DNA from: Nereocystis luetkeana | Taxonomy: Eukaryota > Sar > Phaeophyceae > Laminariales > Laminariaceae | Length of the DNA stretch: 64,000 nt | Assembly: GCA_031213475.1 (NCBI GenBank) | Contig: JARUPZ010000007.1 | Coordinates: 3,653,586-3,717,585 of the forward strand | Direction of reading: 5' to 3' | Position numbers and translations under genes: made by a program | In this document: positions 10,259 to 23,700 of the stretch, piece after piece | Numbering within the stretch: the first letter of the stretch is position 1 | Layout of the letters: each line of letters starts with the position of its first letter | Notes under the pieces: generated by a model | The model's input: only the letters and a program-made list of their open reading frames with translations | The model's database searches: none | What the model was told of the DNA's origin: nothing

Positions 10259-11510
10259 TAATACTGCTGAATTTAACCTGGTGGTGGGTACGCATGTGTT
10301 TAGGCCTGTACACGCAGCAACCAGTTGAATACCGGGTACGCCGGAGTATATGATACTCGGCGGTAGCGCGGTGGAATCGTTCTTTATCAAGGATCGCAGT
10401 TACCTGTGGCTGAACATGTTACCCAACCCAAACCGGTCACATGCCAAAACCGGAAAACCCTGTTACTACCGCAAGTTACCTACTGGCATAAAACAGGGAA
10501 TATACAATATCCTCCGGGGGATTGATAAAAGCCATCCCCTTGTTAAAAACGCCTTCAAAAAGGGAAAAAGTGCTCCATTTGTCTTGTTTCATTGCCTTGT
10601 ACCGGACTTTATACTGGTACTTGAACAGTACGGCTGTACAGTTTACAAGCAGTAGTGCTGCAGTACTACTGCTGTTACGAATTACAGGAGGAAAGTATGT
10701 TGCACTTGCCAGCTGGTATTTTACACTGGTACCTATCAGGTATTGGATGCTGTACAGCTGGGTGACGATATGGCGCAGATATTTTCTGCGTTCAAAAAAA
10801 TCAAATAAATGGCTTGTACTGTTGTACGCCTCGCAATATCGTGAAGTAACGTCAACGTGGCCCCGTGCTCCCTCCACAGCAGTAGTCAGTGCGCTACTTT
10901 CGTTCGTGCTGCTGCTGTGAATTAAAAAAATAGGGGGTTCCAATATGTATATACCAGGTAGGCGTTATTTACCCGGGGATAGGGGATACAAATAGGTACC
11001 TGAGGCTTTTATGTTACCTACGTACCGCTGACATGTGTGTTACCGCAAAGTCACCGGCAGCCCCTGTGTCAAGTACAAGATGGAGCTGGCTGCCCGGAAA
11101 CGCAAGGAACATTTGTTTTTCATATAATATGAATATCCAAATGATCTTCACATTTACAGACAGGATTTTATTATACCAGGTACAAAGTACCAGAGGTAAG
11201 GACGATGCAGACGCATAACTATTGCTCGTACCTGTAATAGACTTTGTGCAAGTATCGTACAAGCACATTATTAATAGTACCAGGTATGTACTACTTTGTA
11301 AAATTTCGAGTCGTAGTCAGAATCAAATGTGCTTTCAAGTGGCGAACATGAAGGATACCTCATGGAAGGGGATACATACTCTGTAATACATACGATGTAC
11401 CAGGTAAGTGATACGATACTTGCCGGGATATGCTCCTACGGTTTTGGGGTCCATCGTGGGTTCTGACTACACACAGCAGTACTTGTAGTATCCGTGTACC
11501 AGGTAAAACG
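10259..11510. other. Non-coding stretch
   Basis: No gene recognised. A 101-codon + frame at 10350-10655 has no recognisable motif. TACCAGGTA, TACTGCTGTA and GTACGTAC words are frequent. Confidence 0.45.
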
Positions 11511-11610
11511 CAAGATAACACACCCGTTGGGAAGAATTTCAGACCCCGTTTCCTCCAAAACATGGGGGGTGCACACAACGAAAATGGTGGCTTTGGAAAG
11601 ACTTCGTCGA

Positions 11611-11668
<58 letters not shown>

Positions 11669-11765
11669 GTTGCAAAGAGGCATCGCTCTTGTCGTATTCA
11701 ATACGCCCTCCCCGTTGTCCAGAAACCCAGCTTTGAAAATCGTCCGAGGGGGTGTGTTAGCTTGC
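11511..11765. mobile_element. MITE-4 copy 2, with (TA)n interior
   Basis: CAAGATAACACACCCGTTGG on the left is mirrored by GAGGGGGTGTGTTAGCTTG on the right. An (AT)n microsatellite of about 50 bp at 11615-11665 lengthens the centre compared with the copy at 61792-62000. Confidence 0.85.
11615..11665. repeat. (AT)n microsatellite
   Basis: About 25 AT dinucleotides at the centre of MITE-4 copy 2, absent from the other two copies. Confidence 0.9.
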
Positions 11766-13650
11766 GTCACACGGTAGGTACTACTCGTACCATCGTATTA
11801 GTTATTGATACTATTAATACAAACAGTTGTAATACATCGGCTCCCGTGGTGAGTAATAATGCTGTATCGATGGAGCCTAAATGAGCTCTATCGTAGCAAG
11901 AGACTATCGTATATTGTTCCACTATATTTGGTGTCCGCTGATCTTTCCCCCCCGGGCGCGTGTCACAACGATAATGGCAGCGCGCAGTTATGACTGCGGT
12001 GGCTACGACGTGTCACTCCCACGCCCACGACATGGCATGTATGACAAAAACGATATAACATGATTAAAGTACCAGGTACCTGGTATGAATCTACTGGTAC
12101 GGCGAGCATGAACTGCACTCGTTCATCATGGCTATTCGGATGATATGTACGTACATCAGGCGTGTGTATGTTCTGTTTTTCGTATCCAGCACGTACGTCG
12201 GCATTGCGTTGTCAATTCCCCTCATTTTACAATATTACATACCAGGTACCAGGTACCGTCCAGGTACGAGTACGAAGTTAGTTGCTCTTGTTTCTGTCTC
12301 GCAGTTTGTGAACACGTAAGTTGTACGAGTACATACTGCTGTTGCTGTTTGTGTCTCCCTCCGAGATTTCGCCCCTACTCGTACCTCGTGAAGTGAAGAA
12401 TCAACACAGACATGGGTATCGAGTGTCGAGGATCGATGGAAAGGCCGGTACTACTACTACAGCAGTTGTAGAAAATAGTAAAAAATAGAAGAAAAAAGTA
12501 GTACCAGGTACGAGTATACGCATTTATATTAAGGCCGGGCGTGTCGTGTCGTGGCAAGATGTCCTCCCCCGCCACTGCTGTCACAGGGGGGTGACCTCCG
12601 CCATCAACTAACCAGCCCACGAGCAGACGCACCATGCTGCTGTCGCCGTGCGGCCCCCAACCCCATCCACCCCAACACCATTTCTCAACCTATCATGCCT
12701 ACTCTGAAGCGTTTCTTAGCGATTTTCCGTTTTTTTTTTTTCGTGTGGCATGTTGCACCATCCGCACAGGTGCACAACCAGCAAACGATGATTATTCGCC
12801 GTGCGAAATACGACCTCGAAAAGTAGAAACGGAGAAGAAACCGAACGCGCTTGCCGATCGCGCATCGAAAGCGTCGGGGTCGGGTACATGGTACACGTCT
12901 GGGGTAAGTATAAGCTGTTTGGTACAAACCCACCGAATAATCTATCGGAAACTATAAACTGCTGTTGTTGTTGCTGCTGCTGCTGTTGTCGCGAGGAACG
13001 TCGGAACGTTACGCCAGCGAGCGAGCGGTAGAGATTGGAGGAGGAAGAAGGAAGCGCCGTTTGATTCCAATCCGAAAAGCTCCCTCGACAACTTCCAACT
13101 CTTGCGACCGGACCCTACACGTAAACCCCTGACCACTGCTGTAATACACTGATTGCTGCTTGCTGCAACACACCTGTTTAAATCAGCCCCAAAATTGACG
13201 TGGATTCCGCCCCTCGCTGTCAGCTCTCGGTCGTATCTCCATCCTGCAGTCGATTGCCTCGTGTTGGTCGTCTGGGGGTTGTTGTTCGGGGCAGCGGCGG
13301 AGGCTTGCGATTGATCGGCGTTTTGGTTGCCCGTCGCGACTCGCAGGGACAGCGAGCGTCGCAGCGACCCACGTTTCATGCTGCAGGGCTTTGTCGGCGT
13401 ATTGCTGCAGTATAAACTCCCCTCTGGCACGTCTGCGAGGGCCGACGTACACAGGTGAGGCTCCGACCAAAACACGCACAGCAGGACAGAAGAAGAAGAC
13501 AAGAAGACACACAGAACCTGGGTGAAAATCTATAACAATGTCAAAGTTGTCCCGCATAAACATGCAGTTCATGTTGTGGAACACCTTTGCGCGAACGTCC
13601 ACACGTCCACCCACCGTAGACCGTAGACCTAGACAGCGGTAGAGAACAAA
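11766..13650. other. Upstream region of the aminopeptidase gene
   Basis: Up to about 12500 it is repeat-rich DNA. From about 12540 it becomes GC-richer and unique. Minus-strand frames of 186 codons (12942-13502) and 169 codons (13183-13692) overlap each other in different frames and match nothing I recognise; they may be chance frames in a promoter or 5' leader. No clear TATA box was seen close to 13651. Confidence 0.4.
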
Positions 13651-14259
13651 ATGCTCACTTCTTATTCCCACGCTGCCGGTGCGATGCGACATACGAGAAG
13701 CTACCGGGGCGTCGTGGGGCCCATCATCTCTTCATTGAACATCAATGCATCCCAGCGCTTAGGCTCTCTCTCCGCAAAGCAACAAGAGCAGCAGCAACAA
13801 CAATGGCGCTACCTTAGCTCCTCGCTGCCTGAGCAAAGGCGACAGCAACACCACCACCACCATCACCATCACCACCACCACCACCAACAACAACAGCAGC
13901 GAAATTGCGAAAGCGACACCTTGTCGCTGCTGCCCATCGTAGCCACCACGGGGGAAATGGGGGTGCCAGCGGCGAGAATACCGATGACCCGTAACGGATG
14001 CGCTCGTTCTAGCAAATACTGCGGCGGAACCTCAACCTGGGTCGTCTCGGGCTTCGGAAGCGGGAGCATGACCAGGGCCAACTCCTGCGGCGTGTCTCGA
14101 GGGCTCCACACACCCTCCTCGGCGAATAGCTGGTTCCCGCCGGAGATAGCCCGCGCGCCCGTCGAATGCGGAGTGGTCAGCCCGAGGCGAACGGTGCCCG
14201 CCCACATTCCGAAGACGCCGTACTACGCCGGCGGCGCCGTCCCTCCAGCGGACAACACT
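13651..14259 (+). CDS. MAP1D: Aminopeptidase exon 1: leader, poly-Q/poly-H and family N-terminal motif
   Basis: 203 codons, ending PPADNT before a GTGAGT donor (phase 0). The early residues are rich in R, S and A with no acidic residue until about position 46, as in a mitochondrial presequence. Glutamine runs near 45-51 and a His/Gln tract near 69-87 are low-complexity inserts. The [12 protein letters not shown] motif ties this exon to the downstream catalytic exons. Confidence 0.85.
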
Positions 14260-17200
14260 GTGAGTAGTATGATGTGACTGTCGGTACCATCCCACACTGG
14301 TATTATTATCTGTTATAGGATTACGGGAAGGGCTAAATCCAAAACCAGGTACACCTGCTCCATTTGAGCCAAAAGACAGTTACATGCTGAAACCAAGTAA
14401 AGAGCACACTCCACGAGCGGTGTTTTTGGCCGTGAAAAATCACAAACATTTTTTTTTTTGCGCCTGCACAATGAGCATGTGGCCTCCAAGATCTGAATTG
14501 TTTTCTCACAGGTACGACGGGCTCCACTTCAGAGGGTCGCCAGGCTTCGTTTGTTTCGCCACTGCTGGTGCGCCAAGAGTGTTTATTCTGCCCCCCCCCC
14601 CCCGTTGCCAGCTTTGAAGCCTCTCGACCATCCTCGCGGAACCGCCTGCTCGGCACGTAATTATTTAGCCGTGCCAACCTGAGAACACCTCGACCCGAGG
14701 TGGGGCAGACGGACTGCCGTCCGTGTCCACGGTGCTGTGATACGATTCCTGTGACCATAGAAAACAACAATAGTGTACACATCACATCAACTAAAGCACA
14801 TCGCACACCCCAAATAAGGAAAAGTGGAATCAGCGTACGTAGGTGTCCCTAACTACGTGCGTACAGAGTTTCTACGTAACAATTGAAACCGAGGGACCAG
14901 AGACCGCATACGCAGAGAAAAAGAGTGTACGTGCGGCCTCTCTGATTGGCTGACAATCAGGCAGAACCAGTTGAAAGCTAAACAAAGAAGACAAATCCAG
15001 GTATACCTGGCCAGTTGTACAAGCCTGAAACAGGTACGATGTAGGCTGCCCATTGGCAGGGCTCATTCTTACTTGTTTTTAGGGTGTACCCGATTTTGAT
15101 TCAGAATGGGCCAGGTATACCTGATTTTGGCTCAAAAACCATACGAGAACGTACTGGTCGTGGCCTAAAGACGCCGACGTTCAGACCTTGCACCTATTTG
15201 GGCGGGACTTGGAACTATACGTGGTACAGTTTTTTTTCTTTTTATTATTATCCTCCGACGGATTGGTAAAAATAAAGCTTAAGCTCACCACACGTGGTAC
15301 AGTAGTCAGTCGTAGTGCCACGCGACAGAGGTAGTGTCAAACGACAGTATTGACCCCAAGGTTCAGATGATTTTTTGTACAGACTGACCGTATGGTCATA
15401 TCATATGTACCAATCAGAGCAGTATTGTCCCTTGGGGGTACAATACAAGCTACCGAAAGTAAATCGTAAATCGAGTGAGAAATCCCGGGATGTTTTTAAG
15501 GCAGCGGGACTCTCAAGGCACGTTTTTTGTGCTGGTAGTCAATAGGCGTGTTTCCTTTTTGGAATTGTTCTGTTGAAAGTCGAGTCACGGGTTTCGTTGC
15601 GAAGAGGCACTTGTTAGCTGTTTCTACGACTCCCCGTAAATTGAGCAAATAATGGCTAAAATGTACGTGGACTCCAGCCAATGCCACGAGCGAGCTCGCC
15701 GGACACCGCGGCAAACACCACACGTTCCAGGTATGACCACCATGTGGCGTACATATGTATGTATGTTGCTGCATCATGACACCAGCCGATCGTTCACGTT
15801 ATTCGCTAGTCTATAATAACTGCAGGCGTCTCGTCGCAAGCGATGAGACGGTTTAGGTGACCGGTGTTTGTTGCTGTTCCATGACCAGAGCAACCACACC
15901 CCGAACCACCAGCGATTCCACCATGTCTCCCCGCCGACGAAAGACGTGTTGGGCGTGGTACTCCTCACACACACCACATGGAGGTCGAATCTCGAATTCG
16001 CGGCTGGTGATCGTTCTCGTGGCTTGTGGACGAGACATCCGCGGCCGACAAACGTGTTTTTCAGCAGGCTTTTTACTGTTGCATATTTGTTTTGGGGACG
16101 TTTTGTTCGTGCGAGGTTGTTGTTTTATCGTTCTTGTCATGCGTCGACCTCGAGCCAAGCAACTCCAGTTCACTAGCTGATGGCTTCAAGCTCAAGTACG
16201 CCGCACGGGGGGCAACATTCCCTTACTCGTGCGGTGGTCCCTTGACGGCAGAGCCTGATTATCTCAGGAAACAAAAAACCACCCTATTCAAGCCAGCCAG
16301 AATCCACAACTTTATTATTTTTTTCTAGTGCGGATTAAAGAAGCGGGAGATGATGTTTCGGCCTACTCGAGCCTACTCTAGAATGTATACAGCAAAAAAA
16401 CAGGGGACAGGAGAACCGTATGCTGGAGGGGTGTTTTTTGTGCCACTAGGCGGTATAAAGGAGCCTATGTACCGTGGGGTTTGTGGCCAAATCACGGTAC
16501 AGCGGTGCCTTGGCCCATGAGCGCTGCCGGTATATGGTGTTTTTTGTGGTGGCTTAGCCCTATACCGGCAAATGACGCAGAACACCCCCGGTATACCATT
16601 TCGTGGATATTTCACATATGTGAATACGGTAGTTTGTGTCTTCGATTTGTTTTGTTGAAATTGTTGGAAATGGCGCAATCCTCAAGAATTCGAAAGGCAT
16701 TGTTGGGGGAGCCTTTTCCGAGTTACCTCTGGGATGGTGGGAGGGCCGAGAAGCGTACCGCCGGTTGGTTCGCGTTCCGGGTCGAAGACAACAATAACTG
16801 CCTGAAACAAATCCAATTTGTTACTGTCTTCCGAAGATACGAGGTATTATGGCTTCGGCTTTCTGTAGGCAGGCTTGCTTCTGAAAGCATCTACATACAG
16901 TATCTGCTCTACTCACACTGTAAGATACTGAAAGCGCCAATCCTCGCAATGATACCTATACTATCTCAGACCCTGGGCATTGGGCTCTCTGCCGGGTCCT
17001 TGTTTCAAGGTTTCTGCATGTTTACAGTATGTCTTGCGGACTCAATCCATCTCGAAAAAAATCTGAATACACATTTCGTATATTTCCGATTTCTCCATCT
17101 GGCAAGGTTAAAAGTTGCGTCCTTACGTACCTGCTGTAGACAAGCTTGCAGTACGACACAAGAAGCGCCAGCCGAGACGCCGATACTTCAAACATCCATC

Positions 17201-20200
17201 CGTGCGTACACGTAATGGCGCTTGGATTCAGCACGTACCTATCTCGTTAGAAAACCTATTATTTATACCAGGCAGCAAAGCCTAGCCTAAAGGTCGATTT
17301 TGGATACTATATTTTGAACGTTTTCGCATTTTCCTGTCCTCGACTGCTTCGAAAGTCACGTATCTGTTGTATGCACGCGGGTTGGCACCACATGCGCAAA
17401 ACCAAGACCCCGTGCCTATCTCTTTTCCCTGTCTCTCGTGATTATCTCTCCTGATTGTTAATGCGAACGTAACTCCGCCTCTCCTTACCTCTGCTTGATG
17501 GCTCTGGGCCTCTCACTTATTCTTGTTATATGTCGGGTTTTCAACCCCCCTGGATGTTTTCACCACCACCTCCCCCCCCCCCCCCCCCTCCTTCTTCCAT
17601 GACGGGGACAGATACACCTCCACACGGCGGAGAGCTTGGTGCCCATGCGCGAGGCCTGCATCCTTGCGCGAGACATGCTCGACCTCTGCTGCGCGATGGC
17701 GCAACCGGGAGTGACGACGGACGCGATTGACGCCGCCGTGCACGAGGCCATCGTGGCAGCGGGAGCGTGCCCTTCTCCCCTTAACTATCACGGCTTCCCC
17801 AAGGTACGACGTCATTCTCTAGCGTTAGGTATCATTGTTGGTGTTGGACATCGTATCGGAAATTCCGATAGATCGGTTATCCTATCGCATGGGAATCGAT
17901 TTTCTCTCTTGTGGTGCTTTCCCGCAAGGCACGACGCCGTTCTCTATTATGTCATACAGCAGTGCTGTAAGTACTTCATATTATCGCCGGTGTTGGAAAT
18001 CGTATCGGAAAACCCGATATGTACTGTAGGTACCTTGTACTATCGTCGGTGTTGGAAATTATATCGGAAAATCCGATAAATCGAAAATCTCGTCGTACAG
18101 GAATCGTACGTACTGATGTCCAGGACTGCTGTGGGAGTAGTAGTAGTAGTAGTCGTGCTCGTACCACACCACGCCACCGCACCTCTATGACTTAGCATTG
18201 CTGTTGCGGTACCTACTTGTACGTACCGGGCACGAGTACCTCCATTGGGTAGGAGAAGTATGTGCATTGACTCGCACACCAGTGCACATATGTTTCGATT
18301 ATTATTCAAGTACTAGTGGTTTGCCCCGGAAACATAGGTGCTATTGTTTAGGGGTTTGCATAAAGCCGAGAGGCCTTTCCCCCGCCCAAAAAAAATACCC
18401 ACTAATTTGCAAGACCGTCTGTTTTTCCTCGAAACGACGGAAAGGAGAAGCAGCTGCCACCATCCTGCGCAGCGATGGGTACATCCTTATCCTTACGGCT
18501 CACAGCAGTCGCCTAGGTACCACAGTTTCAGCTGTATAGACACCTTCGCTTCCGAAGATGAGTTTTGAAGAAATCTTCGGTCGTGCAGCTTCCGCTTATT
18601 TTATTTTTTTACTTGATATCTTCGCCGCGAAATGAAAAAAAACAGAATGGTTGTGCGCGATTTCGAGTCCGAGCCCGCTCCTTGCAGACGGACGGACGAA
18701 CCAGCGCTTTTGCCGTTTTCCTTGCGTTATACCGCCCTGGGCGGAAATATAAAAGCCGTTCAGACATCAATATGGACACCAAGCGGTCTTTATATTTACG
18801 CCCAGACGGAGAGGGACTCAATTTTCAATCAAGGCGGCCCCCACCGCAAGCCTTTCACAGTTAGTTGCACCCGCGTTCCGGAGAGACCTTGCTTGAATTC
18901 AGACTCAGACCTTTTTTGCGGTCTTCGTCGCAAGACTCTGCTGCGAAAAAAACTCTTGCACTCGTAATGCCAAGTAGTTTTGTTTGGAAGAAGTGGGTGA
19001 GTGCAGTATCCTAAAGGTGCCAAGGCAAGGCGCGAGACACCGACTGCGTCAGGGCTTTTTCGCCGAGCGGCAACGAACCGACCGCTGGGCGAACGCACGG
19101 CAGTAAGGCAGGCGCCCGGATGGCGGTTTCACTCGCACCGTTCACAGGGGTTCGAGTGTTGAGGTGGCGTTACGGGAACGGGCGTGCTTTCTTTTAGTCT
19201 TGTTCTCTTCGCGACCTATGTTTTAGGTGTGTTTTTTTTTGTGTGTGTTTTGTTGGTGTTTTATTTGGCGATTTACCGTCCGCTGTCGCCGTCGTCGTCG
19301 GGAGCACCGTCGGGAAAATCGGGTGGTAAATTTGTCGTTGGTGTCTCCGGTACAGTACTTTTTCTCGTTCACATGAACCCGTTCTTTCTGTTGAGGTGTA
19401 CCTTTTTTTCGTTCACATGAACCCGTTCTTTCTGTTGAGGGGTACCTTTTTTTCCTTCCCATGAATCCGTTATTCCTGTTGACTCTTCTAGAACTGCAGT
19501 CCCGTTTTGGGGAGTGGTTTGTCGCCCAAACGGGACTGCAGTCCTAAAAGGGGTACGTACAGTGTACCTTTATTCGTTCATATGAGTCCATTTTTTCTCT
19601 ACTCGTCAATTTCATCCAGCGCACCCAGGATTTGTTCGATACTGTCTGGTTTTTTTTTTCTTATACGAAGATGGCAGGTTTCGTGGTGACGAGCTACAAA
19701 AACAAAGAAAAGGCATCGCAGAATAGGCGGAGGTTTTGCAGCTGGTGAAATGTCAACACGAATTGGGTACGAAATAACGCACGTTCTGAAACCACCCAAA
19801 CGAGACAAATAAATAAATAGAACAAAGAAAAAAAATAACGACTGACTTGATGACCGACCGACGCAGCTTGCAAAGCTGGGCATCAGCCTGTCAATCGGTG
19901 GAGCGCTTAGCTGACGTACGTATTTGTTTGTATGAGAACAAAAAACGGAGATTCGAATTAATATAGCGGGAAAGAAGGGAGAACGAATACCAACAGAATA
20001 GTGGGCAGAGTGGAAGTGGCGGCAGGGGAACAGAACGCGACAAGAATACAAAAAAGGACACGCGAGACAAGAAACTGCGGCGCAAAAGAGCCGGTACGCG
20101 CGCAAGGAGAAACGCACGGGAGAAAACAGACGGGGCGCAAGAATACGAGAAAAATCTATAACCGAGACAGCAGCAGCAGCAGTAGCAACAACAACAGCAA

Positions 20201-20748
20201 ACATGGGTTCCGTCTACGAGTACTACTGTTAAATGTCAAATTGGGTGGAAACTTTGCAACACGATATTCCCTTTTGCGCACGTGCCTTTTTTCTCAAGTG
20301 TTGCTGCTCACGTATGTTGTGTGTTCGACAAGTACCTTTGTTTTAAGAATCTCGTCTTCCACTCGCCAGGTTTGTGTCTATTACGGGGGACCATAGCAAA
20401 TAGGACCAAATATTGTTAGTAAAAAAAGTTAAATATATAGGTTTTATGTATACCATAGGTGCTGTTAACTATGGTCCCCCGTAACAGTACACTGCGTGTG
20501 GTGTGCGTGTTTTTTTCTCACTTTTTTTCGCGTTCCCATCGTCCACCGTCGCCGCTCGGGAAACAGTCCGTGTGCTCCAGCGTGAACGAGATTGCCTGCC
20601 ACGCCATTCCCGACGACCGGCCGCTTCTGGATGGGGACCTGGTCAGCTTCGACGTGTCGGTGTTCTTGAAGGCGAGAGACCAGAAAATGGACGTGTTTGA
20701 GCCTCATGCTTTGAACGTGTGCCTTTGGCAGGCATTTCGTTGTTGTTA

Positions 20749-20784
<36 letters not shown>

Positions 20785-23700
20785 TTGTTGCTGTTGTTGC
20801 TGTTGTTTCCAGCCTGTTTTTCATGATGACGGGAAACGTGTACTTCAGAGAAACCAGCTATAATATAAGATCATCACCATCATCATCACCATCGTCGTCA
20901 TAATTGCACTATTAATATTTATAGTGTCAAGTTGGGATTTTTTTAACTACAATGCGTGCTGTAAGCGGTTCGGGGCTTTTTTTAGTACGCTATTAATAGT
21001 TTGGATTTTTACATTTACTACACTATTATTTGTGCATCTAAACTGCCCTTGCATACTACGTAATTCTGGACATTTATTGATAGACTATTAATAGACTGCA
21101 GCAGTACGAAGGCATTCAGACGAGTATTAATACTATTACGGGGGACCATAGTTAATAGGACCAAATATTGTTAGTAGAAGTTGTTAAATATATAGGTTTT
21201 TATGTGCACCGTAGGTCCTATTAACTATGGTTCCCCGTAATAGCGTCAACACCATTTTTAGAACTCGTGTGGTGCGGGCTCGACTCGCGCCTGTCAACCG
21301 TACCGCTCCACAAACAGCAGACGAGCTCCAACAGAGTCTTCAAGCCATATTTTTGTTTTCTGCCTTTCGCTCTACAGTACCAGGTATTCATTATACTCGT
21401 ACCTGGTTGCTTCTTTCGAGGCAAACGCCTCTTTCTGGGGGCGACGCCACCAGCCACCTTGCCACAGAACGAACATGAAATGAGTTTTTACAGTACGTAC
21501 GTGGCAGCACTCACGGAAGTGGAGAGTTATAACAATTTTTGCTCACATTTTGCACGAAAAATTGAGATGATCGGTTTATTTCTTTTTTAATTCGAAATTT
21601 TGGTGTAAGACACACCCCGCCTCGCTTACAGATAATTTCAACCTGGTGAAAAAAACAGATCCCTCTGTTCCTAAATATAAGGAGCGTTTGGAGTCAACAT
21701 TGATATAAAAGCGTTCCCTATATTCAGGGTCAGAGTGTTGGTTTCTTATTAATCCTTTTAGAACCGCAGTCCCGTTTTGGGGGCAAACCACTCAAATTCC
21801 AAGTGATTTGTCCCCAAAACGGGACTGCAGTACTGAAAGGGTTCAAGCGGTGTCGCGTACTGGCGTATATACTAGGTATCGGTGTACCACTCCGGCCGGA
21901 AATATAGTCACCCTTTGCAGTCTGGTGTGAGTATCAAACGGGATGGTTTCCCCGGCAGGAGTGACCACCATGTGGGGGAGTGCACTCATTACATCATGCA
22001 TGGGCGTTAGTCGTATGACCATAGACCCTCGCGTGCCTACAATACCGGGACGGAGCACGTCGGGTTTTTCACCGAACAGGCAGATATCGCTAGGACCAAG
22101 CTTGCGAAGCTCCGCGAGGGATCCGGCGAGTCGCATGAAGGGTAAACTGCATCACCTGCTAAGAACCGCTTATGAGGCGGGCCTTCTTGCACATGGAGAT
22201 AGCAGCATCGAATGAACTGATTTTGTTTTTCGGTGTGACCACTTCCAGAGAGAGCAATGAGGTTACTACGTAGCTGCCTCGTCGGTGCCTTACCATAAAC
22301 ACTACTGTACGTGATGCGACCATTCCCCTTGTGCAGAGTTAAGGGTCTCCACCCCACAAGAATCTAAATCGACCGCCAACCCCCCCCCAAGAAAAACACG
22401 GTACTCTGGTTGTCTAGCCCACACAGTGAGCGGAATGTTTTACGGTGTCGTTGCCAACCGACGCCAACCCGACCTATATGTTTAAGGGGGGGGGGGGGAA
22501 TACATGTGAGATTTGAGTTGAAGGCGTCGGCCGTACCATATTAGAATATATTTCCAACACTTTTTCTTGTGCTATTACGGGGGACCATAGTAAATAGGAC
22601 CAAATATTCTTAGTAAAAATAGCGAAATATATAGGTTTTTATGTGTACCGTAGGTCCTATTAACTATGGCCCCCCGTAATAGTAGTAGTTGTAGGCAAAT
22701 ATACATAATTCCAAGTAGTTTGTCCGCACAACGTTTTTTCTCGGCAACGGGGTTATAACGTCACAAACCTTTGTCGAGGGGTTAATTAAGGGGTTGTAAA
22801 CCAACCTTTTTATCAGCCTTTTTTGCAACTTCTTTACAACAAGGTCACAGGGAGGAGCCCCCCCCCCCCTCCCCCTCCTCCCCCCCCCGCCCCCTCACCA
22901 CGCCTCCACCACCCCCACCCCCGCGTACGTACGTTCGTACGTGTGAATTGTATTTTGTAACTTTTTTTCCGACTTTTTCCTCATAAAAACAAAATCACAG
23001 CCCCCCCTCCTCCCCTTCCCCCCCCCCCCCAACCCCGCGCGTAGGTGTGTACGCGTGAGTGGTGCCTACATTAATTTTAATTTTGTAACCCTATTGTCAC
23101 TGCAAAACAATGCTACACTAAGTCCAGGTAGTTTGTCCCCAAGGTGCAGCTATATAATGGGTTACTTCACCACTGATCTCACTGATCCCCCGCCGCGTTC
23201 CTCCGAAATATCAACCCGAAGGGCTTTCACGGAGACAACTGCGCGACGGTCGGGGTGGGCACGATCGATGCTGCCTCACAGCGCCTCATGGACGCCACCC
23301 AGGTATTTTAAAACCCTTTTTCTACGCCATGAATACTGCAAAAATGTCCCGAGTCTAGTTCCAAGCTACATGCTCTCCGAAGTATTATCTTCTATGGAGT
23401 TGGAAAGGGATGAAGACTTTTTTGCTGCTGAGGTGGCGAGGTGTGCGTGTCTTTCCCCCAGCAGGGAAGACGGCGGGCTGCTTTGTTCTTAAGATCTGGG
23501 GGAGTTGGGAGGGGAGCGCTAGAGGTCGTATGGCGGGCAAGACACGCTGGGACCTCGAAAAATTTGCGACATATTGCACGTACCATTGTTGTGCTGTATT
23601 TCTACAGCGGTTCCACTCTGTTCGGGCATGGAAGGACTGTTCTGGATGTTAATAAAAGTATCAAAACGGCCCTTACATTTCCGGAAAGATTTGTCCAGGT

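Larger units (their letters stand above)
17804..20566 (+). other. Aminopeptidase intron 2 (2.76 kb)
   Basis: Contains a degenerate duplicated CGTATCGGAAAATCCGATA segment (17845-18080), a MITE-3 copy, a 42-bp tandem repeat interrupted by MITE-2 (19369-19610) and a MITE-1 (20384-20481) ending 85 nt before the acceptor. Confidence 0.75.
20672..23221 (+). other. Aminopeptidase intron 3 (2.55 kb), GC-AG
   Basis: Begins GCGAGA and ends CCGAAG. It contains a (GTTGCT)n-like run (20738-20812), two MITE-1 copies, a MITE-2, a MITE-3, an R1 repeat and a duplicated C-rich segment (22840-23095). Confidence 0.65.

Noticed and set aside
12942-13692. Overlapping minus-strand frames of 186 and 169 codons
   Set aside because: Different frames over the same GC-rich DNA just upstream of the aminopeptidase start, with no motif and no splice model. 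A divergent gene cannot be excluded but is not supported.
16481-17215. 244-codon + strand open frame, the longest in the window
   Set aside because: It lies wholly in intron 1 of the aminopeptidase gene, shows no known motif, and composition varies along its length. Kept only as a remark.
19599-20204. 201-codon minus-strand frame
   Set aside because: Inside intron 2 of the aminopeptidase gene; low-complexity F/S/R-rich translation without family features.
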